From NCBI GenBank assembly GCA_029572955.1, contig JAKPQE010000085.1, positions 1 to 64,000 on the forward strand: a stretch of 64,000 bases of DNA. The letters run 5' to 3'. This document shows, one piece after another, positions 8,714-16,923 of this stretch. Source of the stretch: Pseudomonadota bacterium (GTDB lineage: Bacteria > Pseudomonadota > Alphaproteobacteria > Rhizobiales > JAKPQE01). The translations under genes and the position numbers were made by a program. Every line of letters begins with the position of its first letter. Positions within the stretch are counted from its first letter, which is position 1. The notes under the pieces were generated by a model. That model saw nothing but the letters and a program-made list of their open reading frames with translations, was not told the origin of the DNA and made no database searches.

Positions 8714-10971
8714 GTCTTGGCACTCGGTTTCTTCGCCGGCTTTGTTTTCGGCTTCGCGGATTTGCCGACGAGATCGAGCGCCGCCGCGACGATGCCGTCG
8801 CGGCTCGGCAGGGTCGAGGTCGCGGCCCGTCCGAGCGGAATGAAGCTGTCGAAGGCCGCGATGCGCACCGCTTTCGGCCGATGCACCGCCTTCTCGGCAA
8901 GGAGCGCCATCAGCGCTTCCGACTGCGAACCGGTCGTGCGGCATTCGTCGACGACGAGCACGTGGCCGCAGGCCGCGACCGCCGCGAGGATGCCGGCCTC
9001 CGGCAGCGGCGCCAGCCAGCGCATGTCGACGACGCGGACGGCGAGGCCATGGCTTTCGGCGAGAATCTTCTCGGCCTGGCGCGACAGGAATGCGCCGTTG
9101 CCATAGGTGACGATGGCAAGATCGGTGCCCTCGCCGTGGACGCCGACCTCGCCGAGGGCGATCGGCCGGCCCTCGCCCGGCGCCGGATAGGGATGGGTCC
9201 ACAGCCCGTCCTTTTCGGCGTGCAGGTCGCGTGTCATGTAGAGCGCGATCGGTTCGAGAAAGACGACGACGCGCTGCTCCTCGCGGGCGAGGCGCACGCA
9301 TTCGCGCAGCATCGGCACGGCATCGCCGCCATTGCTCGGGGTGGCGATGACGACGCCCGGCACGTCGCGCAGCACGGCGATGCTGTTGTCGTTGTGGAAA
9401 TGACCGCCGAAGCCCTTCTGGTAGCCGAGCCCGGCGATCCGGATGATCATCGGATTGGTGTATTGCCCGTTCGAGAAGAACGAGAGCGTCGCCGCCTCGC
9501 CGCGCACCTGGTCCTCGGCATTGTGCAGATAGGCGAGGAACTGGATCTCGGGGATCGGCAGGAAGCCGTTGTGCGCCATGCCGATGGCAAGGCCGAGGAT
9601 GCTCTGCTCGTCGAGGAGGGTGTTGATGACGCGGTCGCCGCCGAACCGGGCATGAAGCTTCTGGGTGACGTTGTAGACGCCGCCCTTCGGTCCGACATCC
9701 TCGCCACAGAGCACGATCTCGCCATGCTCGAGCATCAAATCGGCGAGCGCCCAGTTGATCAGCCGCGCCATGTGCTGCGGCTTCTGCATCGCTTCGAGAT
9801 CGGCCGCGCCGATCATCTCGGCCCGCGCCTCGGCCGAGGGCCCGTTGCTGGCGGGGGGCACGCACTTCGGCGGCACGAGGCTCGCCATCACCTCGGCCGG
9901 CGTGACGAGCTTCGGCCGGGTGATCGCTTCCTCGGCGATGCGCGCGACGCGGGCGCCGGTCTCCTCGTAGATAGCGATCGCCGCGTCGGCCGAAAGCACG
10001 CCCTCGCCAACGAGAATCCCCGCCGTGTGGAGCAGCGGATCGTCCGCCTCCCAGGCCTCGACCTCGTCCTTCGAAAGATAGACGGTCTGCATGTCCGAGC
10101 CGGCATGGCCGTAGAGCCGCACGCATTCCATGTGAAGGAAAACCGGCTTCCTTTGCCGGCGAACATAGCGCTCGACCTCGCGCGCCGTCTTGTAGGTCTC
10201 GAGCACGTCGAGGCCCGGGCAGCGCACATATTTGAGCCCCGGCCGGTCGCGGAACGAGGCCTCGATCCAGCCCTGCGGCGTCTTCGTCGAGATGCCGATG
10301 CCGTTGTCCTCGCAGATGAAGACGAGCGGCATCGCCGCGCCCTGGTAGGCGCTCCAGGCGGCCGTGTTGAAAGCCCCCTGCGCCGTCGAATGATTGGCCG
10401 AGGCGTCGCCGAACGAGCACAGCACGACGCCGTCCGGCCGCAGCTGCCGGCCCGCCGGCTTCAGCCGGCGTGCGAGGCCGATCGAGAAGGCGGTGCCGAC
10501 CGCTTTCGGCAGATGCGAGGCGATGGTGCTCGTCTGCGGCGGAATGAAGAGGGCCTTGGAACCGAGCACCTTGTGCCGGCCGCCGGAGATCGGGTCCTCG
10601 GCCGAGGCGGCGAAGGTAAGCAGCATGTCGTAGGCGATGGTCTGGCCGGGGAGCTTCGCCGCCCGCTCGATCTGGAAGGCCGCGTCGCGATAGTGCAGGA
10701 ACGCCATATCGTCGAGGCGGAAGGCCGCCGCGATCGCCGCGTTGCCCTCGTGGCCGGAGCTGCCGATCGTATAGAAGCCCTCGCCGCGCGCCTGAAGCTT
10801 GCGCGAGGTGCGGTCGAGCTGGCGGCTGAGAACCTGCGAGCGGTAGATGCCGACGAGGCCTTCCGCGTCGAGCCCGCTTTCGGCGAGCGTCACCGTGCTG
10901 CGGCGCGGCGGAAAATCGCCCTTCGCGACACGGGCAAGGAAGTTCTCGTGGACGATTTCGGCGCGGTCCAA
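8710..10971 (-). CDS. Fused alpha+beta E1 component of thiamine-diphosphate-dependent 2-oxoacid dehydrogenase
   Basis: N-terminal E1-alpha ('GDASANHSTAQGAFNTAAW', 'FICEDNGIGISTKTPQGW') and C-terminal E1-beta ('MARLINWALADLMLEHGEIVLCGEDVGPKGGVYNVTQ', 'FSNGQYTNPMIIRIAGLGYQKGFGGHFHNDNS') in one 753-aa ORF. Confidence 0.88.
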   Translation of the reverse strand: MDRAEIVHENFLARVAKGDFPPRRSTVTLAESGLDAEGLVGIYRSQVLSRQLDRTSRKLQARGEGFYTIGSSGHEGNAAIAAAFRLDDMAFLHYRDAAFQIERAAKLPGQTIAYDMLLTFAASAEDPISGGRHKVLGSKALFIPPQTSTIASHLPKAVGTAFSIGLARRLKPAGRQLRPDGVVLCSFGDASANHSTAQGAFNTAAWSAYQGAAMPLVFICEDNGIGISTKTPQGWIEASFRDRPGLKYVRCPGLDVLETYKTAREVERYVRRQRKPVFLHMECVRLYGHAGSDMQTVYLSKDEVEAWEADDPLLHTAGILVGEGVLSADAAIAIYEETGARVARIAEEAITRPKLVTPAEVMASLVPPKCVPPASNGPSAEARAEMIGAADLEAMQKPQHMARLINWALADLMLEHGEIVLCGEDVGPKGGVYNVTQKLHARFGGDRVINTLLDEQSILGLAIGMAHNGFLPIPEIQFLAYLHNAEDQVRGEAATLSFFSNGQYTNPMIIRIAGLGYQKGFGGHFHNDNSIAVLRDVPGVVIATPSNGGDAVPMLRECVRLAREEQRVVVFLEPIALYMTRDLHAEKDGLWTHPYPAPGEGRPIALGEVGVHGEGTDLAIVTYGNGAFLSRQAEKILAESHGLAVRVVDMRWLAPLPEAGILAAVAACGHVLVVDECRTTGSQSEALMALLAEKAVHRPKAVRIAAFDSFIPLGRAATSTLPSRDGIVAAALDLVGKSAKPKTKPAKKPSAKT

Positions 10972-11135
10972 GGACGGCGGCTCCTTCTCTCATCGGCCCG
11001 GTCACGATAGCACGGCCCCCGGCCGCCGCATCCCGGATGAGCCATTCCGACAGGTCATCGCCGCCGAGTTTGACGCCACCGGAATTCGCCGGTAAATCAA
11101 TTGAAGCTCATGAGTTCATTCCAATCGGGAATGAT

Positions 11136-12026
11136 ATGCTCGCTCCGCGCCGCTTCCTGCCGTCGACCGGCCTGCTCTCGGCCTTCGAGGCCGCCGCCCG
11201 CACCGGCAGCTTCACCCTGGCCGCGCGCGAGCTCGACCTCACCCAGAGCGCGGTCAGCCGCCAGATCAAGGCGCTCGAGGAACAGCTCGGCGCGACACTG
11301 TTCCTGCGCGACCGCCAGCGCGTGCATCTGACCGCCGCCGGCGAGACCTACGCCCGCGACATCCGCGAGGCGCTGAAAGCCATCGCCTCGGCCTCGCTCA
11401 CCTTGCGGGCCAATCCGCAGGGCGGCGCCCTTGCCCTTGCCATCCTGCCGACCTTCGGCACCCGCTGGCTCGCCCCGCGCCTGCCGGCCTTCCTCGCGAC
11501 CAGCCCCGGCATCACGCTGCATCTGTCGACGCGGCTCGAACCCTTCGATTTCGCCGCCGAGCGGCTCGACGCGGCGATCCATTTCGGCAAGGACGACTGG
11601 GAGAACGCCGAGGCCGCCTTCCTCATGGACGAGACCGTGCTGCCGGTCTGCGCCCCGGCCCTCCGCGACCATCACCGCTTCGCCGTGCCCGCCGACCTCG
11701 CCGCCGCGCCGCTGCTCAACCTCGCCACCCGGCCGGACGCCTGGGAGCGCTGGTTCGCCGCCGGCGGCGCCGGCAATGTCCGCGTCACCGGCATGGTCTT
11801 CGACCAGTTCGCGACCATGGCGCAGGCCGCCATGCACGGCCTCGGCATCGCGCTCCTGCCGCGCTTCCTCGTCGATCGCGAACTCGCCGACGGCACCCTC
11901 GTTGCCGCCCTCGACCTGCCGACCGCGAGCCTCGGCGCCTATTGGCTGGTCTGGCCGAAGACCCGCGCCGCCTATCCGCCGCTCGTCCGGTTCCGCGACT
12001 GGATCGTCGCCGCCGCCCGCGCCTGA
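11136..12026 (+). CDS. LysR-family transcriptional regulator
   Basis: 'LSAFEAAARTGSFTLAARELDLTQSAVSRQIKALEEQLGATLFLR' HTH; divergent from the E1 operon. Confidence 0.95.
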   Translation: MLAPRRFLPSTGLLSAFEAAARTGSFTLAARELDLTQSAVSRQIKALEEQLGATLFLRDRQRVHLTAAGETYARDIREALKAIASASLTLRANPQGGALALAILPTFGTRWLAPRLPAFLATSPGITLHLSTRLEPFDFAAERLDAAIHFGKDDWENAEAAFLMDETVLPVCAPALRDHHRFAVPADLAAAPLLNLATRPDAWERWFAAGGAGNVRVTGMVFDQFATMAQAAMHGLGIALLPRFLVDRELADGTLVAALDLPTASLGAYWLVWPKTRAAYPPLVRFRDWIVAAARA

Positions 12027-12078
12027 CCCGCCGTTTCCGCGCCCTGCATTCCATTCTGGAAGAAAGGGAGGATCCGCC

Positions 12079-12576
12079 ATGAAGATCAGGAACAAGGGAG
12101 CGCCCGTTCTCGCCATTGCCGCGATGATCCTCGCGGGTTCGCCGGGCTGGCATCCGGCGGCGGCCCAGGAGGACCCCGGCGAGGATCCGATCCAGACCAT
12201 GCCGATCCCCGGCATGGTCGCACCGGGCGGCCAGTGGGGCAATCCGGGCATGCAGCTCGACCCGCGTTACGGCCAGCAATTCGCCCCGCAGGCGCCCTAT
12301 GGCGGCCCCGCCGGCGGGCCGATGGTCGCGCCGGGCTATGGCGGCTGGGGCCAGCGCGCGACGCCGATCGAAATCCCCTATATTGCAAGGCCTCAGGTCG
12401 GGCAGCCGGCCGGTCCGGGCTACGGCCAGGGCGGCTATGGCGCGCCGCAGTTCCAGGCGCCGGGTGGCTTCGGCCCGCAGGCCGATCCGCGTTACGGCCA
12501 GGCTCCCGTCGGCGGCTACGGGACCGCGCCCTATGGCGTGCTGCCGCTGCCGCTTCCCGAGCCGAACCGTCGCTGA
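12079..12576 (+). CDS. Secreted Pro/Gly/Tyr-rich low-complexity protein
   Basis: ATG 12079 with upstream GGGAGGA; signal peptide then repeats 'DPRYGQQFAPQAPYGG' / 'DPRYGQAPVGGYGTAPYG'. Confidence 0.65.
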   Translation: MKIRNKGAPVLAIAAMILAGSPGWHPAAAQEDPGEDPIQTMPIPGMVAPGGQWGNPGMQLDPRYGQQFAPQAPYGGPAGGPMVAPGYGGWGQRATPIEIPYIARPQVGQPAGPGYGQGGYGAPQFQAPGGFGPQADPRYGQAPVGGYGTAPYGVLPLPLPEPNRR

Positions 12577-12597
12577 GCATCGCGAAAGGTCGGGCAG

Positions 12598-13878
12598 GTG
12601 ATTGCGAATCGGGCAAGGATCGACAGGAACGCGCCGGGCGGCAACGAGGCGGCCGCGCCGACCCTTGCCGTCCTTGCCCGCCTCGTCTTCCTCGTCCTCG
12701 CCCTGGCGATCGTCCTGCCGGCGCCGGCAAGGGCCGACGATCCCGCACCGGACGGCACAGTCCTCGGCGCCAGGGTCGAACTCGTCATCTTCTGGGAGCC
12801 GGGCTGCCCATACTGCCTGCGTGCCAGGGACTTCCTTGCCCGCCTCGATCCCTCGGTCCGTGAGTGGCTGACGATCGAGGCCTACGACATCAGCGAGCCG
12901 GGCGAGGCGCAGCGCCTTTTCGAGGCGGTCAACCGCGCCTATCTCGTCGAAAATCCCGCCGTGCCGCTCGTCGTCGTCGGCGGCATCCCCTTCATCGGCT
13001 ACGACACCGACGAGACCACCGGCCGCGAAATCCTCGCCGAGGCCGAGGCCTGCCGGGCGGGCACCTGCCCGAGCCTGTCGCAAGCGCTCGCCTATCTCGC
13101 CGAGCACCCGCTCGCGCCCGAGCTGCCGCATGTCCTGAAGCTGCCGTTCCTCGGCGAGGTCGAGATCGCCAGCCTGTCGCTGCCGGCGCTGACCATCCTC
13201 CTCGGCGCCGTCGACGGCTTCAATCCCTGCGCCATGTGGGTGCTGGTCTTCCTCATCGGCCTGCTCGTCGGCATGCGCGACCGGGCCCGGATGTGGATCC
13301 TCGGCGGCACCTTCCTTCTCGCCTCGGGCGCCGTCTATTTCGGCTTCCTCGCCGCCTGGCTCAATCTCTTCCTGCTGCTCGGCGCGCTCCTCTGGGTGCG
13401 CCTCGCCGTCGGCCTCGTCGCCATCCTCTCCGGCGCCTACTACCTGCGCGAATTCGCCATGAACACCGCCGCCGAATGCAAGGTGACGAACCCGGCCCAG
13501 CGCCAGCGCATCATGGCGGCGTTCCGCGCGAGCGTCGGCGAGAAGCGCTTCCTCGTCGCGCTCGCCGGCATCGTCGTCCTCGCCGTCGCGGTCAACGCCA
13601 TCGAGCTCTTCTGCTCGGCCGGCATCCCTGCGGTCTACACCCAAATCCTCGCGCGGGCCGAGCTGCCCGCCGCCGGCCACTACGCCTATCTCCTGCTCTA
13701 CGTGATCGTCTTCATGATCGACGACCTGGCGATCTTCGCAATCGCCATGGTGACGCTCGCCGCGACCGGCATGACGACGCGCTATCTGCGCGTCTCCCAC
13801 CTCGTCGGCGGCCTCGCCATGGCGACGATCGGCCTGCTGCTGATCTTCGCGCCGGATCGGCTGAATTTCTTCGGTTGA
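12598..13878 (+). CDS. Glutaredoxin/thioredoxin-like domain fused to polytopic membrane domain (CcdA/DsbD-like)
   Basis: GTG start; 'VIFWEPGCPYCLRARDFL' CxxC thioredoxin fold, then multiple TM helices with 'GAVDGFNPCAMWVLVFLIGLLVG'. Confidence 0.75.
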   Translation: MIANRARIDRNAPGGNEAAAPTLAVLARLVFLVLALAIVLPAPARADDPAPDGTVLGARVELVIFWEPGCPYCLRARDFLARLDPSVREWLTIEAYDISEPGEAQRLFEAVNRAYLVENPAVPLVVVGGIPFIGYDTDETTGREILAEAEACRAGTCPSLSQALAYLAEHPLAPELPHVLKLPFLGEVEIASLSLPALTILLGAVDGFNPCAMWVLVFLIGLLVGMRDRARMWILGGTFLLASGAVYFGFLAAWLNLFLLLGALLWVRLAVGLVAILSGAYYLREFAMNTAAECKVTNPAQRQRIMAAFRASVGEKRFLVALAGIVVLAVAVNAIELFCSAGIPAVYTQILARAELPAAGHYAYLLLYVIVFMIDDLAIFAIAMVTLAATGMTTRYLRVSHLVGGLAMATIGLLLIFAPDRLNFFG

Positions 13879-13897
13879 GAGCTGGCGGCAAGAACGA

Positions 13898-13935
13898 GAC
13901 CGGCCGGCCTCGGTTCACGCCGCGGCCGGCCGGTC
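13898..13935. terminator. Bidirectional terminator-type stem-loop GACCGGCCGGCC-N14-GGCCGGCCGGTC
   Basis: Perfect 12-bp inverted repeat between convergent genes (13878 end, 13962 end). Confidence 0.55.
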
Positions 13936-13961
13936 CGTCTTCGCGAAAGTGTCGCTCCGAC

Positions 13962-14510
13962 TTACTTCTTGTCGAGCGCCGTCAGCGCATCGGCAAGGCC
14001 CTTCACCGACATGTCGAGCTTAAGGCGCTTGCCGCCCGCCAGCGTATAGGAAACGCTGAGGTCCTGGGTTTCCTTCAGCGCGCCGAGCGCCTTGTCGTCG
14101 ATCACCACCTCGCCATAGCAGTTCTGGGCGAAGCACCGGGTCATCGGCGCTTCCATCACCGTGCCGGCGGCATTCGCATAGGTCACCTTCTCGGCGAGGA
14201 GCGCATCGACCGGCACCTGCAGCAGCGCCACCATCTCCTTCTTCTCGCCCGCCTTGCGGCCGATGAAAACCTGGGCGAAGGTCTTGTTCGTCTGCTTGTT
14301 GGTGAAGGTCTGCACGATCTCGCAGAGCTTCTGGCCGGCGGCCTCGGCCTTGGCCTTCTCGTCGGCGCCATCGGCGACCGGCGCCGGACGGCACTCCATC
14401 ACCCAGTCCTGATAGGTGGCGCTGGTGCGATCCGGACCACCCTGGGCCTGGGCGAGGCCGGCCGAAAGGGCCGCCGCGACGAGAGTGGTAACCGCGAGAC
14501 TGATACGCAT
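13962..14510 (-). CDS. Invasion-associated locus B (IalB) family protein
   Basis: Signal peptide 'MRISLAVTTLVAAALSAGLAQAQ', 'YQDWVMECRP...CEIVQTFTNKQTNKTFAQVFIGR', 'MTRCFAQNCYGEVVID'. Confidence 0.88.
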   Translation of the reverse strand: MRISLAVTTLVAAALSAGLAQAQGGPDRTSATYQDWVMECRPAPVADGADEKAKAEAAGQKLCEIVQTFTNKQTNKTFAQVFIGRKAGEKKEMVALLQVPVDALLAEKVTYANAAGTVMEAPMTRCFAQNCYGEVVIDDKALGALKETQDLSVSYTLAGGKRLKLDMSVKGLADALTALDKK

Positions 14511-14545
14511 GGTAATCCCCATTGTCCTGTTGCCGCCCCCGGCCG

Positions 14546-15097
14546 CTACTGCGCCTGGGCTTCTCTGACGAAGAAATGCAGTTGCGGGCCGTTGATGGCC
14601 GTCACGGCCCAGCCTTCCGCCGCCATGCTGTCGAGGATGCGCGGCAGCATGACCTGAATTCGAGCCTTGTCCATGTCGGTGATTTCGACCGCATTGTCGC
14701 CGTCCTCGCCGCGCCGGAGCGCCCCCTCTTCCTCGAGGGTCCGCAGCGCGACCGCGTCGATATCGGCCGGCGAGGCGACGAGATACTGCCAGTGCCGCCG
14801 TCCGCGCTTGCTCTTCGGGCGCTCGAAGATCCAGCACTCGGCGCGGTTCACCGCGATCAGCTTCCAGCCCTCCCGGCCGAACGCGTCGAGAATCTTCGGC
14901 AGGACGGTCTGCGAGCGCGCCGCCGCGATGTCGAGGATCTCGTAACTGCCCGGCTTGCCCGCAACGGGACGGGCCGCCCCGTCCCGCTCGAGCAACGCGT
15001 AGACGGCCGCATCGATCTCGCCGACCGTCGCCACCATATATTCGAGCGCGATCGGCTTGCGGACGCGCGCCGGCGCGTCACCGGTCTTTGCCACCAT
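14546..15097 (-). CDS. Protein of unknown function with two tandem DUF4177-like domains, coupled to the TpsB gene
   Basis: 183 aa; start ATG 15097-15095 overlaps tpsB stop (TGATG); internal repeat Y20-R93 vs Y105-R178 aligns without gaps ('LPKILDAFGREGWKLIAVN' / 'LPRILDSMAAEGWAVTAIN'). Confidence 0.75.
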   Translation of the reverse strand: MVAKTGDAPARVRKPIALEYMVATVGEIDAAVYALLERDGAARPVAGKPGSYEILDIAAARSQTVLPKILDAFGREGWKLIAVNRAECWIFERPKSKRGRRHWQYLVASPADIDAVALRTLEEEGALRRGEDGDNAVEITDMDKARIQVMLPRILDSMAAEGWAVTAINGPQLHFFVREAQAQ

Positions 15098-16863
15098 CAG
15101 AAGCGCGCCCGCACGCTGAAGTGCAGACGGCCGTCGTCGGTGTCGTTGATGCCATTCTCGATCGCCTGCCAGCCATAGGCGACGTCGGCGCTGAGGTTCG
15201 AGCCGAACTGCCAGTTGAGACCGAGGCCGGCGCCGCCGAGCGTCGCGGCGTCGATCTCGCCGGGCAGCGGCGAGACCACGTCGATCGCGCCGACATCGAA
15301 GAAGGCATAGGCGCGCAGCGTGTCCTTGTCGTCGAACACCGCCTTTGCCGTATCGCCGAGCAGCGACACGCCCGGGCTGTAGAGCGCGAAATTGCCGACG
15401 ATGCCGCTGTCGCCGCGGACCGCATTCTCCGCGAAGCCGCGCACCGTCTGCATGCCGCCGAGATACATCATCTCGCTCGGCAGGAGCCGCTCGCCCGAAT
15501 ACTGGCCATCGACATTGACCGCGAAGCGGAAGTCGAGCGGCAGCATCACCGACTGCTCGACGCCGCCGCGGAAATAGGCGTACTGGGCCGACGTGCCGGC
15601 GCGGGCAGTGGCGAAGGCCGCGTCGTCGTTGTCGTCGAGAACGTCGCCCGGCGACATCCACAGCCCGGCCTGCAGGCGGGTGGTGCCGAAGCTCCACTGG
15701 CGCTGGCTGACCAGTTGCACGAAGCCCTGGGCGATCCGCGTCTCGGTGTTGAAGGCGGCGATGCCGCCGAATTCGAGGTCGTTGTCGGAAGACTTGATCT
15801 CGACGCCGTAGCGCAGGTCGCTCGACCACTCCATGACCCGCGGCAGCGGCGTCGTGAAGGCCGCCCCGAACTGCCAGCTCGTGCCCTCGAGGTTGAGCGG
15901 CGCGAGATCGGCCTGGCTCGACACATAGGCGCCGAGAAGCTGCAGGTCGGTGCGACCGTAGACCGGCAGCGTGTAGGTGCCGACGCCGGCGACGAGGTCG
16001 TCGCCATGGTCGGTGGTGGTCAGCTGGAAGGCGAACTCGTGATCGAGGCCCCACAGATTGCCGATTTGTGCGCCGGCGTAGAGATGGTACTCGCCGGTGG
16101 TATCGTTGCCGGTGTTGTCGATGCCGGCAAAAACGTTCCACGGCTTCGATTCGAGCGCCTGGAGCTCGATGTCGGTGAGGCTGAAGCTCTGGCCGGCCGC
16201 ATAGACCGCATCGACCCGCCGCCAGAAGCGCCGGTTCATGTAGCGCAGATCCTCGAGCACCTTGCCGTTGGCGATGATCTCGCCCGGCCGGGTGCGGAAG
16301 TTCTTCGTGTAGAACTCCGGATTGTCGGTCTCGCCCGTGACGCTCATCTGGCCGAGCCGGCCGACCACCGCAATGACCTGCACGACACCGTTGGTGATGT
16401 CCTGCTCGGGCACCACCACGTTGACGACCGGCATGCCGGCGGCGCGGTAGGCCAGCACCATGGCGCGGGTCAGCTGGTCGAGCGAGGCGAGCGACACCGG
16501 CTTGCCGATGAACGCGCCCGCCGCCGCGGCGACGCCCGCCGGAACCGCCTCGCCCGTCGCCCGCACGTCGACGCCGCTGGCGCTCGCCGTGGTCCGCAGG
16601 GCTTCCGCGTCGTCCGTGATGACGAGGCCCTTGAGGTCGCCGATGAGCACCGTCTCGTCGGTAATCGGCTGTGCCTCGCTGCGCGGCGTGATCCGGACCG
16701 GCAGGCCGCTCTTTTCCACGACCTGCGGCTTGTACCGGTCGGTGGCCTGAGCGAACGCGGGGCTTGCCGCAGAGCCGACCGAAAGTGCGACCGCCATGCC
16801 GATCGACAGGCCGATGACCCGATCCATCACCCCGTTGGGCTTGTGCTTGAGTGCCATTTTCAT
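15097..16863 (-). CDS. ShlB/FhaC/HecB-family two-partner secretion transporter (TpsB)
   Basis: Signal peptide after MKMALKHK (ATG 16863), POTRA-like N-terminus, beta-barrel with 'RGFAENAVRGDSGIVGNFALYSPG' and C-terminal 'GRLHFSVRARF'. Confidence 0.9.
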   Translation of the reverse strand: MKMALKHKPNGVMDRVIGLSIGMAVALSVGSAASPAFAQATDRYKPQVVEKSGLPVRITPRSEAQPITDETVLIGDLKGLVITDDAEALRTTASASGVDVRATGEAVPAGVAAAAGAFIGKPVSLASLDQLTRAMVLAYRAAGMPVVNVVVPEQDITNGVVQVIAVVGRLGQMSVTGETDNPEFYTKNFRTRPGEIIANGKVLEDLRYMNRRFWRRVDAVYAAGQSFSLTDIELQALESKPWNVFAGIDNTGNDTTGEYHLYAGAQIGNLWGLDHEFAFQLTTTDHGDDLVAGVGTYTLPVYGRTDLQLLGAYVSSQADLAPLNLEGTSWQFGAAFTTPLPRVMEWSSDLRYGVEIKSSDNDLEFGGIAAFNTETRIAQGFVQLVSQRQWSFGTTRLQAGLWMSPGDVLDDNDDAAFATARAGTSAQYAYFRGGVEQSVMLPLDFRFAVNVDGQYSGERLLPSEMMYLGGMQTVRGFAENAVRGDSGIVGNFALYSPGVSLLGDTAKAVFDDKDTLRAYAFFDVGAIDVVSPLPGEIDAATLGGAGLGLNWQFGSNLSADVAYGWQAIENGINDTDDGRLHFSVRARF

Positions 16864-16923
16864 CCCTCTGCCCTGATACGCCACGCCCGGGCTCTCGCCG
16901 GTTGTTCCCTGTTGATCACTCAC

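Noticed and set aside
13898-13935. Transposon terminal inverted repeats
   Set aside because: Short GC stem between convergent gene ends with no transposase or target duplication; terminator is the simpler reading. No transposase, integrase or phage genes were seen anywhere in the window.
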